Shown here piece by piece: positions 9,077 through 19,919 of a stretch of 64,000 bases of DNA. This DNA comes from Heloderma charlesbogerti. Taxonomy: Eukaryota; Chordata; Lepidosauria; Squamata; Helodermatidae. Positions within the stretch are counted from its first letter, which is position 1, and each line of letters begins with the position of its first letter. The notes below the pieces were generated by a model. That model did not search any database. It had not been told where the DNA came from and saw only the letters and a list, made by a program, of their open reading frames with translations. A program made the translations under genes and the position numbers. The stretch lies in assembly GCA_026122225.1 (NCBI GenBank), contig JANEZZ010002681.1, positions 310,001 through 374,000 of the forward strand, given 5' to 3'.

Positions 9077-10357
9077 TAGTGATGGCACAGGTGCCCGACT
9101 GGGTCTGGGAGTCCATCGGGCTCCCCCCAGCATGTGCCCCTGGACCATGCCCACTGAGCCTCTGGCCTTGCTTTCCCCCACTTGCACCCTCCCATATGTA
9201 GGGATGTACAAAAGGGACTTACCTTGTCCCACAGCTTTTTTCGCGGTGGGGGGGAGGCGCTTCACTTCTCCCCCCGAAGTTCATGCGAAGGGGGGGAGGC
9301 TTCCCGCCTCGCCCGGCCGAAATTCAGGCCGGGCGGGAAGCGCCCTATCCCTCGCTGGCAAAAGTCAGGCCGGGTAGAAGCGCCCCGTCTACCCGGCCGG
9401 GAAAAAAAAAAAAACCCACCGTGATAGGCTACGTAACGATTAACGTAGCCTATCACGGCTAGATTTGCAAAGTCAGCCATGATAGGCTACGTTAATCGTC
9501 ACGTAGCCTATCACAGGTGACTTTGAAAAAAAAAAGAAGCGCGTACGCAAATGGCGGCCCCCATAGTGAACCGCCATTTGCATTCCTTATTTGGTCCCTG
9601 TAGTCTACTTAAAGATTTACGTAGACTACGGCGAAAATAAGGGCAACGCAAATAGAGTTGTTTTTTTTTAACTTTCCTTGTAAGTTTCCTTGTACTTTCC
9701 TTGTAATGGCAGCGGCGGCAGCCGGTTGAAAGACCGGCTGCCGCCCCCGCTCCTGACAAAGACCCGACAAACCGCCGCCGGGACCCGCCGCCGGGAGGGA
9801 CATTCATGAAAGGTAAGTTCCATCTCGGGGGGGGCGGAGGGGCGGGCGGGTGGAGGAGAATTTCACTGCCGATTTCGGGGGGCCAAATGCATTGGCACTC
9901 GGCTCCCCGAAGTTTCGGGGAGAAATTCTCCCCCATCCCTACCCATATGTTCCCTGTATTCACCCAGACCCGTCCATGAGCACCCGCCATTTTCCAAGTT
10001 TGCTTTTACAAAAAAAGGGAAGTATTTAAAAATGCGCATATTTAAATATGTGCAAATTAGGGCTAGGAAAGGCTGATCTATGCCACATTAGAGGCATAAA
10101 TGGCCCATTTATGCCTCAAATATTATCTATATAAACTTTCCCAGCCCAAATTTGTGCATATTTAAACATTTGCATTTTTAAAGACCTCCCTGTTTTTGTA
10201 AAATCCAGCTTAGAAAAATGGTGGGTGCTTGGGGACAGGATCCAGGGTGAGTGCAGGCAGCTCATGGGGGCTTGAGCATGAGTCTGGCGGGCTAAAGGGG
10301 GCCAGCACTTCAGTGGGCACCTGCCGAAACTGGGCAGGGTGAATTTGTCCATCCCTT
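9077..10357. mobile_element. hAT-like non-autonomous element of another family, host of a nested type-B hAT
   Basis: Ends TAGTGATGG and CCATCCCTT are flanked by CTGATAAA (9069-9076) and CTGATAAC (10358-10365), a 7/8 duplication. The interior after the nested element is AT-rich with ATGCGCATATTTAAATATGT-like inverted words and no palindrome stack. The insert at 9199-9941 splits it. Confidence 0.75.
9199..9941 (+). mobile_element. Non-autonomous hAT, type B with shortened middle
   Basis: Ends are TAGGGATGTACAAAAG and ATTCTCCCCCATCCCTA. The perfect duplication CCCATATG occurs at 9191-9198 and 9942-9949. The left half of the compound palindrome is present, but the right half is lost after GCAACGCAAATAGAG (about 9655). 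The CCGGTTGAAAGACCGG hairpin, GGTAAGT near 9811 and the terminal hairpin remain. Probably an internal deletion derivative. Confidence 0.92.
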
Positions 10358-10365
10358 CTGATAAC

Positions 10366-11568
10366 ACAGGAAGGTTGGAGCAGAAGACATTGGAGGAAGG
10401 GCTGGAATTCATGTCTCCTACATGGTTCCCCCGCACATGTTCTTTCAAAGCATGTATAGGGTGTTTGTCTTTGTTAGACATAACGGAGATATAAGTAGCC
10501 AGACACAGCTGAAGCTTCATTCCTCATCCTCTGGAAATCCTAGAGGTGTGCATATGACCTCCCTCATGCATGCATGTGTGTGTGTGTTTGGGGGGGGTCA
10601 TACTCACCCTCTTGCTGTGCATTTCAGCCATGCCTCCTGCCAGCCAGATGTTTATCTGATGTGAAAATGAGCCCCACATGCATAGTTCTCCTCCACAGTT
10701 GGCCAGTTGGGAGCACCCTTACCCCCACAGAGGTGTTCTATGGGTATTACATCATTACATGCATAGGGTCTCTTCACAAAATGGCCAAGCATGTGGCTGT
10801 CTCGGGGGAGGGCAGTACTCCAAAAGAGCTACACTGTAAGACTTTGCAACCCCCTCATAAGTTGGGTTGATGCCTGGGGGAGGCCATGCACACCCATTTC
10901 CTGTCAGTTTCCTCTCCTTTGTGAGATTTTAGTAGGCATTTATCGTATATTGCCAAGCTTATCTTGGTTGCCACAAAAAACATTTATTTTTAAAGAAAAA
11001 AAGCAAGCTGAGATTCTTGGGGGAGTGAATCTTTTTCGAGATAATGTTGTGTTGCATAGTGAGGCTGTGGGAATACTCAATGCACCCAGAACCTCAAGCC
11101 TTGCAATTACAGATGACTTTCAAATATGACTCTCATCCATACACACAGCCTTTTAAAACAGTTGCTTTGAAATGTCCTATATGAGTTCAGTTGCATTAGG
11201 TAGAGTTATTACATTCCTTTAAAAACAGCCTGACAGGACTGTCTATACGCATTGGATATACAGTATGGGCTGTGGGAGGGGTGGTGGTTGGAGAGTGATT
11301 TTATGATTAGAGTAAAACTTTTCCATTTAGCATTGCATTCATGCTTTGACCTAACAAGATATCATGTTTCCAGTCTTGTCAGCATGTTTCCTCACACCTC
11401 CGTGCCCACTGAGCTGTTATCCTTCCATAAACTGATACAAATAGTCTGCATTTTAAAGGTGGGTTTTCAATTCTGCTGAAATTGGGCACAAATCCAAATC
11501 AGCACTGGAGCACTTCCATTTGCATATGGGGCTCATTTCACTGGTAGATCCCCACCCTGTCCCTCATA
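10366..11568. other. Intergenic sequence, nothing recognised
   Basis: No family motifs. A short GT run lies near 10574-10590. Open frames such as 10791-11129 (+) have no recognisable domain. Confidence 0.45.
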
Positions 11569-11660
11569 AGAACATAAGAGCCCTGCTGGATCAGACCAAG
11601 GGTCCATCTAGTCCAGCATTCTGTTCACACAGTGGCCAACCAGCTGTCAACCAGGAACAC

Positions 11661-12632
11661 TAGGGGTGGACGAAAGTCGCTTACCTGTCGTCGAAGGCCG
11701 TTCGCGGTGGGGGGGAGCACTTCGCTGCTCCCCCCGCGAAGTTCAGGCTGGGGGGGGGAGGCTTCCCACCTCGCCCGGCCGAAATTCAGGCCGGGGGGGA
11801 GGCTTCCCGCCTCGCCCGGCCGAAATTCAGGCCGGGGAGGAGGCTTCCTGCCTCGCCCGGCCGCGAACGCGGAAGTAAAAAAAAAAAAAAAAAGCCCCCT
11901 GATAGGTTACGTGACGATTCACGTAGCCTATCACGGCTAGATCTGCAAAGTCAGCCGTGATAGGCTACGTGAATCATCACGTAGCCTATCACGGGTGACT
12001 TTAAAAAAAAAAAAAAAAAGCGCGTACGCGAATGGCGGCCCCCATAGGGAGCCGCCATTCGCGTTCCTTATTTAGTGGCTGTCGTCTACGTAAATGTTTA
12101 CGTAGACTACGGCGAAAATAAGGGCAATGCAAATAGCGTTGCCCTTATTTTCGCCGTAGTCTACGTAAACATTTACGTAGACTACAGCCACCAAATAAGG
12201 AACGCGAATGGCGGCTCCCTATGGGGGCCGCCATTATCCGTACACACTTTTTTTTTTTTAAGTCACCCGGGATAGGCTACGTGACGATTCACGAGCCTAT
12301 CACAGCTGACTTGGCAAATCTAGCCGTGATAGGCTACGTGAATCGTCACGTAGCCTATCAGGGGACGTGTTTTTTTTTTTTCTTTGATTGCAATGGCGGG
12401 GGCGGCAGCCGGTCGAAAGACCGGCTGCTGCTCCCGCCCCGCTCGAACACCGGACGAACCGCCAGCCGGACCCGCCGCCGGGAGGGACATTCAGGGAAGG
12501 TAAGTCCCGTCCCGGGCGGGGGCGGGGGGCGGGGGGGGTGCGGAGGATTTCTCACCGAAACTTGTTCGGGGGGCCGAACGCATTGGCGCTCGGCCCCCCG
12601 AAGTTTCGGGGAGAAATTCTCCGCCATCCCTA
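11661..12632 (+). mobile_element. Non-autonomous hAT, type B, full length
   Basis: Ends are TAGGGGTGGACGAAAG and ATTCTCCGCCATCCCTA. The perfect duplication AGGAACAC occurs at 11653-11660 and 12633-12640. Order of parts: GC-rich left arm with three CGAAATTCAGGCCGGG-like repeats; compound palindrome 11893-12362 centred near 12133; right arm with an ATGGCGG start-like word at 12393, the CCGGTCGAAAGACCGG hairpin, AAGGTAAGT at 12498-12505 and the terminal hairpin. A good reference copy of the type. Confidence 0.95.
11893..12362. repeat. Compound palindrome of the type-B reference copy
   Basis: Each arm is about 235 bp. From the outside in, each arm holds two GATAGGCTACGTGA units, an A- or T-run, a GCGAATGGCGGC/GCCGCCATTCGC unit and a GTCTACGTAAATG unit. 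The centre is AAGGGCAATGCAAATAGCGT. One arm lacks a few bases (CACGAGCC near 12292). Every sub-unit is itself a palindrome, so there is two-level symmetry. Confidence 0.85.
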
Positions 12633-13925
12633 AGGAACACACAAGCAGGACATAAATGAAACAATACCATCCCTACCAAGTTCCTCAGCAACTGCTGTAC
12701 ATAGGCATACTACCTCTGGTACTGGAGGTAGCACATAGCCATCAAGCCTAGAAGTCTCCCTATGCACTTTCTCCAGACAAGGCATAATTTTGTACACCCC
12801 TATCATGTCTCCCCTTGCTCTCCTTTTAAGCTAAACAATCCCAGGCATTTTGTAACTTTTCTTCACAGGGGAATTGCTCCAGCCCCTTGATCATTTTAGT
12901 TGCCCTTTTCTGCACTTTTTCCAACTTTACACTATCCTTGCTTAGGTGTGGTGACCACAACTGAACACAGTATTCGAAGGCTGCACCACAGCTTTGTATA
13001 AGGGCAGTATGATCTTGGGAGTTTTGTTTTCAGTTGCTCTCCTAATTATTCCTAACATGGAATTTGCCTTTTTTCACAGCAGCTGTACACAGGGTCAACA
13101 TTTTCATTGCAATGTCCACCACAACCCCAAGATCTCTTTCTTGGTCAGCCTGTCAGGTCAAAAGCCTACCAGGTCAAGAACCTCTCCAGAGAGGCAGCCC
13201 ATGAAGCACAAAGGGCTGCCAGTGGAAGAAAATATTGCCTGTCCCTAGGGATGTCAGAGAATTTCTCCACAAATCTCTGGGAGAATTTTGGGGGGCCAAC
13301 GCATTTGGCCCCCCAAAATTGCTGGAGAAACGGTCCGCCACCCCCCCCCTCGGAATGGGACTTACCTTTGGCGAATGTCCCTGGCACTGGCGGCTCTCGG
13401 TAGAGGTGCGGCGGCAGGGCAGTGGCGGGGCGGCGGCCGGTCTTCTGACCGGCTGCTGCCGCCGCCATTTCCCAGTAAAAACAACAACAACAACAACAGT
13501 GATAGGCTAATAGGAGTGCACGAAAGCCACTTACCTGGTCTTGCAGCTTGCTTCGCAGAGGGGGGGAGGCGCTTCGCTGCTCCCCCCGAAGTTCAGGCTG
13601 GGGGGGAGGCGCCTCACTTCACCTGGCCGCGAAATAAAAAGTTAAAAAAAAACACCCCCGTGATAGGCTACATGACGATTAATGTAGCGTATCACGGCTA
13701 GATCTGCAAAGTCAGCCGTGATAGGCTACGTTAATCGTCACATAGCCTATCACGGGTGACTTAAAAAAAAAAAAAAAAAGCGTGTACGGAAATGGTGGCC
13801 CCCATAGAGAGCCGCCATTCATGTTCCTTATTTGGTCGCTGTAGTCTACGTAAATCTTTACGTAGACTACGGCGAAAATAAGGGCAACGCAAATAGCGTT
13901 GCCCTTATTTTCGCTGTAGTCTATG

Positions 13926-14859
13926 TAGGGATGGCGGAAAATTTCTCCCCGAAACTTCGGGGGGCCAAGCGCCAACGTGTTCGGCCCCCCGAACAAGTTT
14001 CGGGGAGAAATCCTCTGCACCCCCCTGCCCCCCGCACACCCCCCTGGGACGGGACTTACCTTTGCCAAATGTCCCTCCCGGCGGCGGGTCCGGCCGGCGG
14101 TTCGGCGGGTGTTCGTGCGGGGCGGGAGCAGCAGCCGGTCTTTTGACCGGCTGCCGCCGCCGCCATTCCAATAAAAGAAAAAAAAAACGCCCCCGTGATA
14201 GGCTACGTGACGATTAATGTAGCCTATCACGGCTAGATTTTCAAAGTCAGCCATGATAGGCTACGTAAATCATCACGTAGCCTATCATGGCTGACTTTAA
14301 AAAAAAAAAAAAAAAGCACGTACGGATAATGGCGGCCCCCATAGGGAGCCGCCATTCACGTTCCTTATTTGGTCGATGTAGTCTACATAAAGATTTACGT
14401 AGACTACGTCGAAAATAAGGGCAACGCTATTTGTGTTGCCCTTATTTTCGCCGTAGTCTACGTAAATCTTTACGTAGACTAGAGAGACCAAATAAGGAAC
14501 GCGAATGGCGGCTCCCTATAGGGGCCGCCATTAGCGTACGCGCTTTTTTTTTTTTTAAGTCATCCTTGATAGGCTACGTGATGATTAACGTAGCCTATCA
14601 CGGCTGACTTTGCAGATCTAACCGTGATAGGCTACGTTAATCGTCACGTAGCCTATCACAGGGGCGTTTTTTTTTAAAAAAAAAAACTTTGGAGTTCGCG
14701 GCCGGGCTAGGCGGGAAGCCTCCTCCCCAGCCTGAATTTCGGCCGGGCGAGGCGGGAAGCCTCCCCCCCGGCCTGAACTTTGCGGGGGGAGCAGCGAAGA
14801 GCCTCTCCCCCACCGCGAACAGGTTTCGATGACAGGTAAGTGACTTTCGTCCACCCCTA
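13926..14859 (-). mobile_element. Non-autonomous hAT, type B, third level (first insertion)
   Basis: Left end TAGGGATGGCGGAAAATTTC, right end CTTTCGTCCACCCCTA. Flanks AGTCTATG (13918-13925) and AGTCTACG (14860-14867) match at 7/8. The target was a GTCTACGTAAA unit of the host palindrome. It has its own compound palindrome (about 14190-14665) and a GGTAAGT-type motif at each end. Confidence 0.92.
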
Positions 14860-14947
14860 AGTCTACGTAATCTTTATGTAGACTACAGCGACCAAATAAG
14901 GAACGTGAATGGCGGCTCCCTATGGGGGCCGCCATTAGCCGTACGCG

Positions 14948-15792
14948 TAGGGATGGCGGAGAATTTCTCCCCGAAACTTTGGGGGGCCGAGCGCCAACGC
15001 GTTCAGCCCCCCAAACAAGTTTCGGAGAGAAATCCTCCGCACCCCGCCCGCCCCCCGCAACCCCCCCGGGACGGGACTTACCTTTTGCGAATGTCCCTCC
15101 CGGTGGCTGGTCCGGCCGGCGGTTCGGCGGGTGTTCGAGCGAGGCGGGAGTGGCAGCCGGTCTTTCGACCGGCTGCCGCCGCCGCCATTGTAATGAAAGA
15201 AAAAAAAAAAAAACGCCCCCTGATAGGCTACGTGACGATTCACGTAGCCTATCACGGCTAGATTTGCAAAGTCAGCCATGATAGGCTACTTGAATCGTCA
15301 CGTAGCCTATCACGGGTGACTTAAAAAAAAAAAAAAAAGAGTGTACGGATAATGGCGGCCCCCATAGTGAGCCGCCATTCCCGTTCCTTATTTGGTGGCT
15401 GTAGTCTACGTAAATGTTTACGTAGACTACGGCGAAAATAAGGGCAACGCTATTTGAGTTGCCCTTATTTTCGCCGTAGTCTACTTAAAGATTTACGTAG
15501 ACTAATAAGGAACACGAATGGCGGCTCTCTATCGTCACGTAGCCTATCAGGGGAAGTTTTTTTTTTTTTTTTTTCTACTTTCACGTTCGCAGCCGGGCGA
15601 GGCGAGGCGCCTCCTCCCCGGCCTGAATTTCGGCCGGGCGAGGCGGGAAGCCTCCCCCCCGGCCTGAATTTCGGCCGGGCGAGGCGGGAAGCCTCCCCCC
15701 CCTGGCCTGAACTTCACGGGGGGAGCAGCGAAGCGCTCCCCCCCACCGCGAACAGCCTTCGAGGACAGGTAAGTGACTTTCGTCCACCCCTA
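14948..15792 (-). mobile_element. Non-autonomous hAT, type B, third level (second insertion)
   Basis: Left end TAGGGATGGCGGAGAATTTC, right end CTTTCGTCCACCCCTA. The perfect duplication CGTACGCG occurs at 14940-14947 and 15793-15800, itself a near-palindromic target at the edge of the host's GCCGCCATT unit. Its palindrome has lost part of one arm near 15530 (GGCGGCTCTCTATCGTCACG). Confidence 0.93.
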
Positions 15793-16953
15793 CGTACGCG
15801 CTTTCTTTTCTTTTTTTTAAGTCACCCGTGATAGGCTACGTGACGATTTACGTAGCCTATCATGGCTGACTTTGCAAATCTAGCCATGATAGGCTACGTT
15901 AATCGTCACGTAGCCTATCACGGGGGCGTTTGTTGTTTTTTTTACTTTTATTGGAATGGCGGCGGCGGCAGCCGGTCTTTCGACCGGCTGCCGCCTCTGC
16001 CCCTTGTCGAAGACCTGACGAACCGCCACCGGGACCCGCCGCCAGGAGGGACATTGGGGAAGGTAAGTCCCGTCCCGGGGGGGGTGCGGGGTGCGGGGGG
16101 GTGCGGAGAATTTCACCCCAAATCTACTTCAGGGGGCTGAACACGTTGGCACTCAGCCCCCCGAAGTTTCGGGGAGAAATTCTCCCCCATCCCTATAGGC
16201 TACGTAAAGATTTACGTAGCCTATCACAGCTAGATTTTCAAAAAACACCATGATAGGCTACGTAAATCCTTACGTAGCCTATCACGGCTGACTTTGGGGA
16301 AAAAATATAAACAGCGCGTATGCAAATGGCGGCACCCATGGGCGCCGCCATTTGCGTTCCTTATTTGGGCACGTGTAGTCTACGTAAACATTGACATAGT
16401 CTACAGTGAAAATAAGGGCAACGCTATTTGCGTTGCCCTTATTTTCGCCGTAGTCTACGTAAATGTCTACGTAGACTACACGTGCCCAAATAAGGAACAC
16501 AAATGGCGGCGCCCATGGGCACCGCCATTTGCATACGCACTGGTTTTTTTTTTCCCCAAAGTCAGCCGTGATAGGCTACGTAAGGATTTACGTAGCCTAT
16601 CACGGTGTTTTTTGAAAATCAGGGGGCGCCTCCCCCCTGGCCAGAATTTTGGCGGGGAGGGATGGGGCACCTCCTCCCCACCCAGAATTTTGGGGGGAGG
16701 GACAGAGCGCCTCCCCCCCACCGTGAAGCGAGCTGCGGGATAAGGTAACGGACTTTCGTCCATCCCTACCTGTCCCCCATACATAAGTGACAGTGCTTTC
16801 TGACTGAACATAGTGGTGGGAGTTAGATACTGCCTATGATTGCTGTTGTGGTTCTCAGTTATGATGCTTCCTCTCACTGGTTCAGGAGTACTTCCGTTCA
16901 GGGCTTCCCCTCACTGGTCCCAGACAAACAGATACAGCCTGTTCCAGTTCTGT

Positions 16954-17510
16954 TAGGGATATGCAAACCCTCCCCTGTCTGGGTTCTCCTGGTATCTACC
17001 CAGCCCCTGCCTCTGCTCGGTGGCCCCTAGACTGCACTTGAGCCCCTCAGCGAGCAGCCCGCAATCACCCCAGTGGCCTTGGCAAGCTCCTCGGTCACCA
17101 TTTTTTTAAAAAATAAAATACTGATCGCAAAATGTGAAAATGCACATTTTGCAAATACACATATTTGTGTATGTGCAAAAAGTGTTCATTTTTGCAAAAA
17201 TGCACATTTTTGCACATATGGAAATCTGTGCATTCTCAAAAATGTGCATTTTCGCATACTCAAATATGCACATTCACAAAACGCACACTTTCGCTCATTC
17301 TCAAATACGTGCATTTTTGCAATTGCCATTTTATTTCTTAAAAATGACAACTGCAAAGCTCGACGAGGCTGCCGGGGTGAGTACAGGCCATTTCCCAAGC
17401 AGGGGCAGGAGGCCAGCGGGGGCTGAGACTCATCGAGCAGGGTTTGGAGGTGCAAGCAGGGGCGGTTCCACTGGATTTCCAGACAGAATTGGGCTCCCGT
17501 GCCATCCCTA
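16954..17510. mobile_element. Putative hAT-like element of a different family
   Basis: Ends TAGGGATATGCAAACC and GTGCCATCCCTA. The flanking octamers AGTTCTGT and GGTGTTGT match at only 5/8, so the duplication is eroded or the boundaries are slightly off. The interior (17100-17335) is rich in ATGCACATTTT and GTGCATTTT words in both orientations. No coding potential. Confidence 0.5.
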
Positions 17511-17518
17511 GGTGTTGT

Positions 17519-19020
17519 TCCATCTTTGAGAAGATTATTTCAAAAGATGGCTCCTTTCATGAAATGAAAGCCTGGCAATCAGGCTGCTGATGAGTAACAC
17601 TTGGGGCTGGCCCAATAACTCTTTCTGTCTGAGGTAAAGGACAAAACGGTGCCTCTCTGCCCATTCCCTGTATAGAATCCAATTGGAGTGGCAGCTGAAT
17701 CTTCAACACTGGTGACAGGACATCTTTCTCCATCCATCCGGGGACAGTACATTAGCTTAGAGTACTCAGGAGACTTCGTTAGGAGCTGCCACCCTGTCTC
17801 TAGCATTTGTTGCCTGAGGCAGCTGCCTCACTCTGCACAATGGTAGGGCTGCTGGCTTTGGTGATGCCTGCGCATATGTCATGCTCCTAACCACAATGTC
17901 ACATCAACTCTATGATATTTTTTACAGATCTGATGAGTGGGCTACATAGTTTACTTGTGACCAGGCAGGAGTTATTTGAACGTAATTCATCACCACAGTT
18001 TCAACTACTTCCTGTTAATCAATCGAGATTATTAGTGCAAAGGAATTCCCCCTCCAGTACAAATATCTTCTTTTGTATTGCAGTAGGAAGCATTTGGAAA
18101 ACTTCAGGAAACTATTCTCGTTTTCACTGGGTGAGCTTGTAGCACTAAAGTGATTTCAGCTGCTCATTTAAAAAAGTTTTTTTTTTTCCACAGCACATAA
18201 TTTATTCAGATGGGATCTTTGATGATGATATATGGAAAACCATTGTTGTAAGCCTTTAACATAAAGACTATACTTCACTTCACATGTAACCCTAGCCCTC
18301 TCGAGACCCAGAAGGCCAAAGACTCCCAGCTCAGTCAATACATCTTTTGTTCAATGCTTACTTTTTCACCCCCAAAGGTGAATGTTTTCTAAAAGAAGGT
18401 TCCATTCCTCTCGCATTTAGTGGCAGAATATTCAATAGAGGGGAAGGTTAGGGACTAGGGCTTCAAACACAAGCTTACAAATTTTTCAAGGGTTTTCGCT
18501 GAAATACTGTGTTCTAAAAATGACGATAGATATGTACTGTTTTTCCCGCTAGCTGAATTGGATTAAAGGACCCTTGTGATGCCCCATATTCGGAGCTCAG
18601 GATCTCTTCTCTGTGTGCCATACTCAAATAGAAAATGGAGACAATGATAAAACCAATAATATAAAAAACAAAAAATTCAGTTGTCCATCCGTAGTAGTGA
18701 TGGCCAAACTCTCCCCATTTCAGTTTGGATTTGGGTCAGCACTGACTCAGCAGTTACAAGAACCCTCTGTAGAACTCCTCCCACCCAAGGGCTGGGACTT
18801 CCCCTTGGCTTTACCACCAGTCCTTGGAGCCTTAAAAATCCCAATTCTGGTGTGTGTGTGTGGGTGTGTGTGTGTGTGTGTTTGCTTAGCTCCGTTTGAG
18901 CTGAAAGTAGTATCTAGGGGAGGGAGAGGCCTACACTAAAGGTAAGTTGTCTCATTTTACATTTTGAAGTATATGAGGAACTTGCAGCCACACACCCAGA
19001 ATGAAGTCACAAGACAATAA
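17519..19020. other. Intergenic sequence with a GT microsatellite
   Basis: Nothing recognised except a GT/GTGGGT run near 18850-18881. No frame carries a family motif. Confidence 0.45.
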
Positions 19021-19029
19021 ATAAGTTGA

Positions 19030-19380
19030 ATTATGGGTCACAACTTTATTTTATTTATTGGTCTTTTAGCGAAAATCCTTCTCAAGGCGAATTACATGAA
19101 CAATATAAAACATAATTCAAATAAAATAGTTCAGATGACATTTCAGAAGCCAGAGCCACAATCATATAACAGCTAAGAGCAGTTTAAAACCAATGGGTTA
19201 AAACCAAGCAGTAATATCAAAAATTTCAAAAGCTCCACATCTAAATTAGAAGCAGGTTTGAATTACAAATGGGGTTTCAAGGCATGTTTTAAAGCCATCA
19301 TTGAAGGGGCAATGGTGTGTCCTATGGGAGGGAGTTTCACAGATATGGGACCACCACTGAATAGGCCCTGTGTCTAGTGT
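19030..19380 (-). repeat. LINE-like 3' tail, L2 group by resemblance
   Basis: TTATTTATTGGTCTTTTAGC followed by AAGGCGAATTACATGAACAA and AACCAATGGGTTAAAACC resembles the inverted 3' tails seen at 5890, 26390, 49700 and 58150. Old and truncated. Confidence 0.4.
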
Positions 19381-19433
19381 GCATACATTTATTGGATTTA
19401 TGGATTAATTTATTCATTTAAAATATTTCTAAC

Positions 19434-19911
19434 TAGGGGTGTATGAAACCTACTTACCTATCTGCTGAAGGGGTCCACGGGGGGGGGGAGGTGATCTGTC
19501 CCTCCCCCCAGAATCCTCCCCAGCCGGCTCTGCTCAGCGGCGGGTCCGCGGAGCCACTGGCTGGGCCTGTCTGCAGCCAGACGTCCGGCTGCTGCCACGC
19601 AAATGGTGTCCGGAGTAGCGGGCACCATTTGCTTCCCTGCCTTTGGCCATGATAGCCTATTACATAGCCTATCATGGACAAGGGCAGGGATGAAAATGGT
19701 ATCCGCTATGCCAGATGCCATTTGCATCCGCAGCCCAGCTGCAGAATGAAGACGACAGACCTGGACTGGCTGCCACCAGGTAGGGTCCGTCCCAACCAGC
19801 CTTCGCAGGGTGGCAGGGGGGAGCAGTCCATTCCACCACAGACTCCAGGGGGCCGGATTCTAAAGAATCCAGCCTCATTGGAGTCTGTGGCAGATTTCTC
19901 TGCCATCCCTA
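19434..19911 (+). mobile_element. Non-autonomous hAT, shortest palindrome-chain type
   Basis: Ends are TAGGGGTGTATGAAAC and TTCTCTGCCATCCCTA. The perfect duplication TTTCTAAC occurs at 19426-19433 and 19912-19919. It has one GATAGCCTATTACATAGCCTATC unit shortened in the middle and two AAATGG.../...CCATTTGC units. The right donor motif has decayed to GGTAGGGT (about 19781), while CTTACC persists at the left. Smallest complete relative in the window. Confidence 0.9.
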
Positions 19912-19919
19912 TTTCTAAC

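Larger units (their letters stand above)
11569..13146 (-). repeat. CR1/L3-like LINE 3' region, split by a hAT
   Basis: Read leftward, the sequence runs from the end of the RT gene (GAATACTGTGTTCAGTTGTG, GTGCAGAAAAGGGCAAC, GGAGACATGATAGGGGTGTA) to the tail GGTCTGATCCAGCAGGGCTC at 11569. These phrases are characteristic of the 3' part of amniote CR1-group LINEs. The hAT at 11661-12632 interrupts it at AGGAACAC. The copy at 26877-27090 lacks the insertion and gives the empty site. Confidence 0.85.
13511..16195 (+). mobile_element. Non-autonomous hAT, type B, second level of the nest
   Basis: Ends are TAGGAGTGCACGAAAG and ATTCTCCCCCATCCCTA. Flanks TAGGCTAA (13503-13510) and TAGGCTAC (16196-16203) match at 7/8. 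Its own sequence is 13511-13925, 14868-14947 and 15801-16195. Two reverse-oriented type-B elements (13926-14859 and 14948-15792) interrupt its palindrome. Removing them restores the usual order of modules. Confidence 0.92.
13246..16768 (-). mobile_element. Non-autonomous hAT, type A, outermost of a three-level nest
   Basis: The left end TAGGGATGTCAGAGAATTTC and right end CTTTCGTCCATCCCTA are a type-A element in reverse. The perfect duplication CCTGTCCC occurs at 13238-13245 and 16769-16776. Its own sequence is only 13246-13510 and 16204-16768. The rest (13511-16195) is a type-B element that landed in a TAGGCTAC palindrome unit and itself hosts two further elements. Confidence 0.93.

Noticed and set aside
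12393..12499. Conserved coding first exon (Met-Ala-rich) in hAT right arms
   Set aside because: Phase and length differ between copies and one copy (6835) has an in-frame TGA soon after the ATG. Only the donor motif looks conserved.
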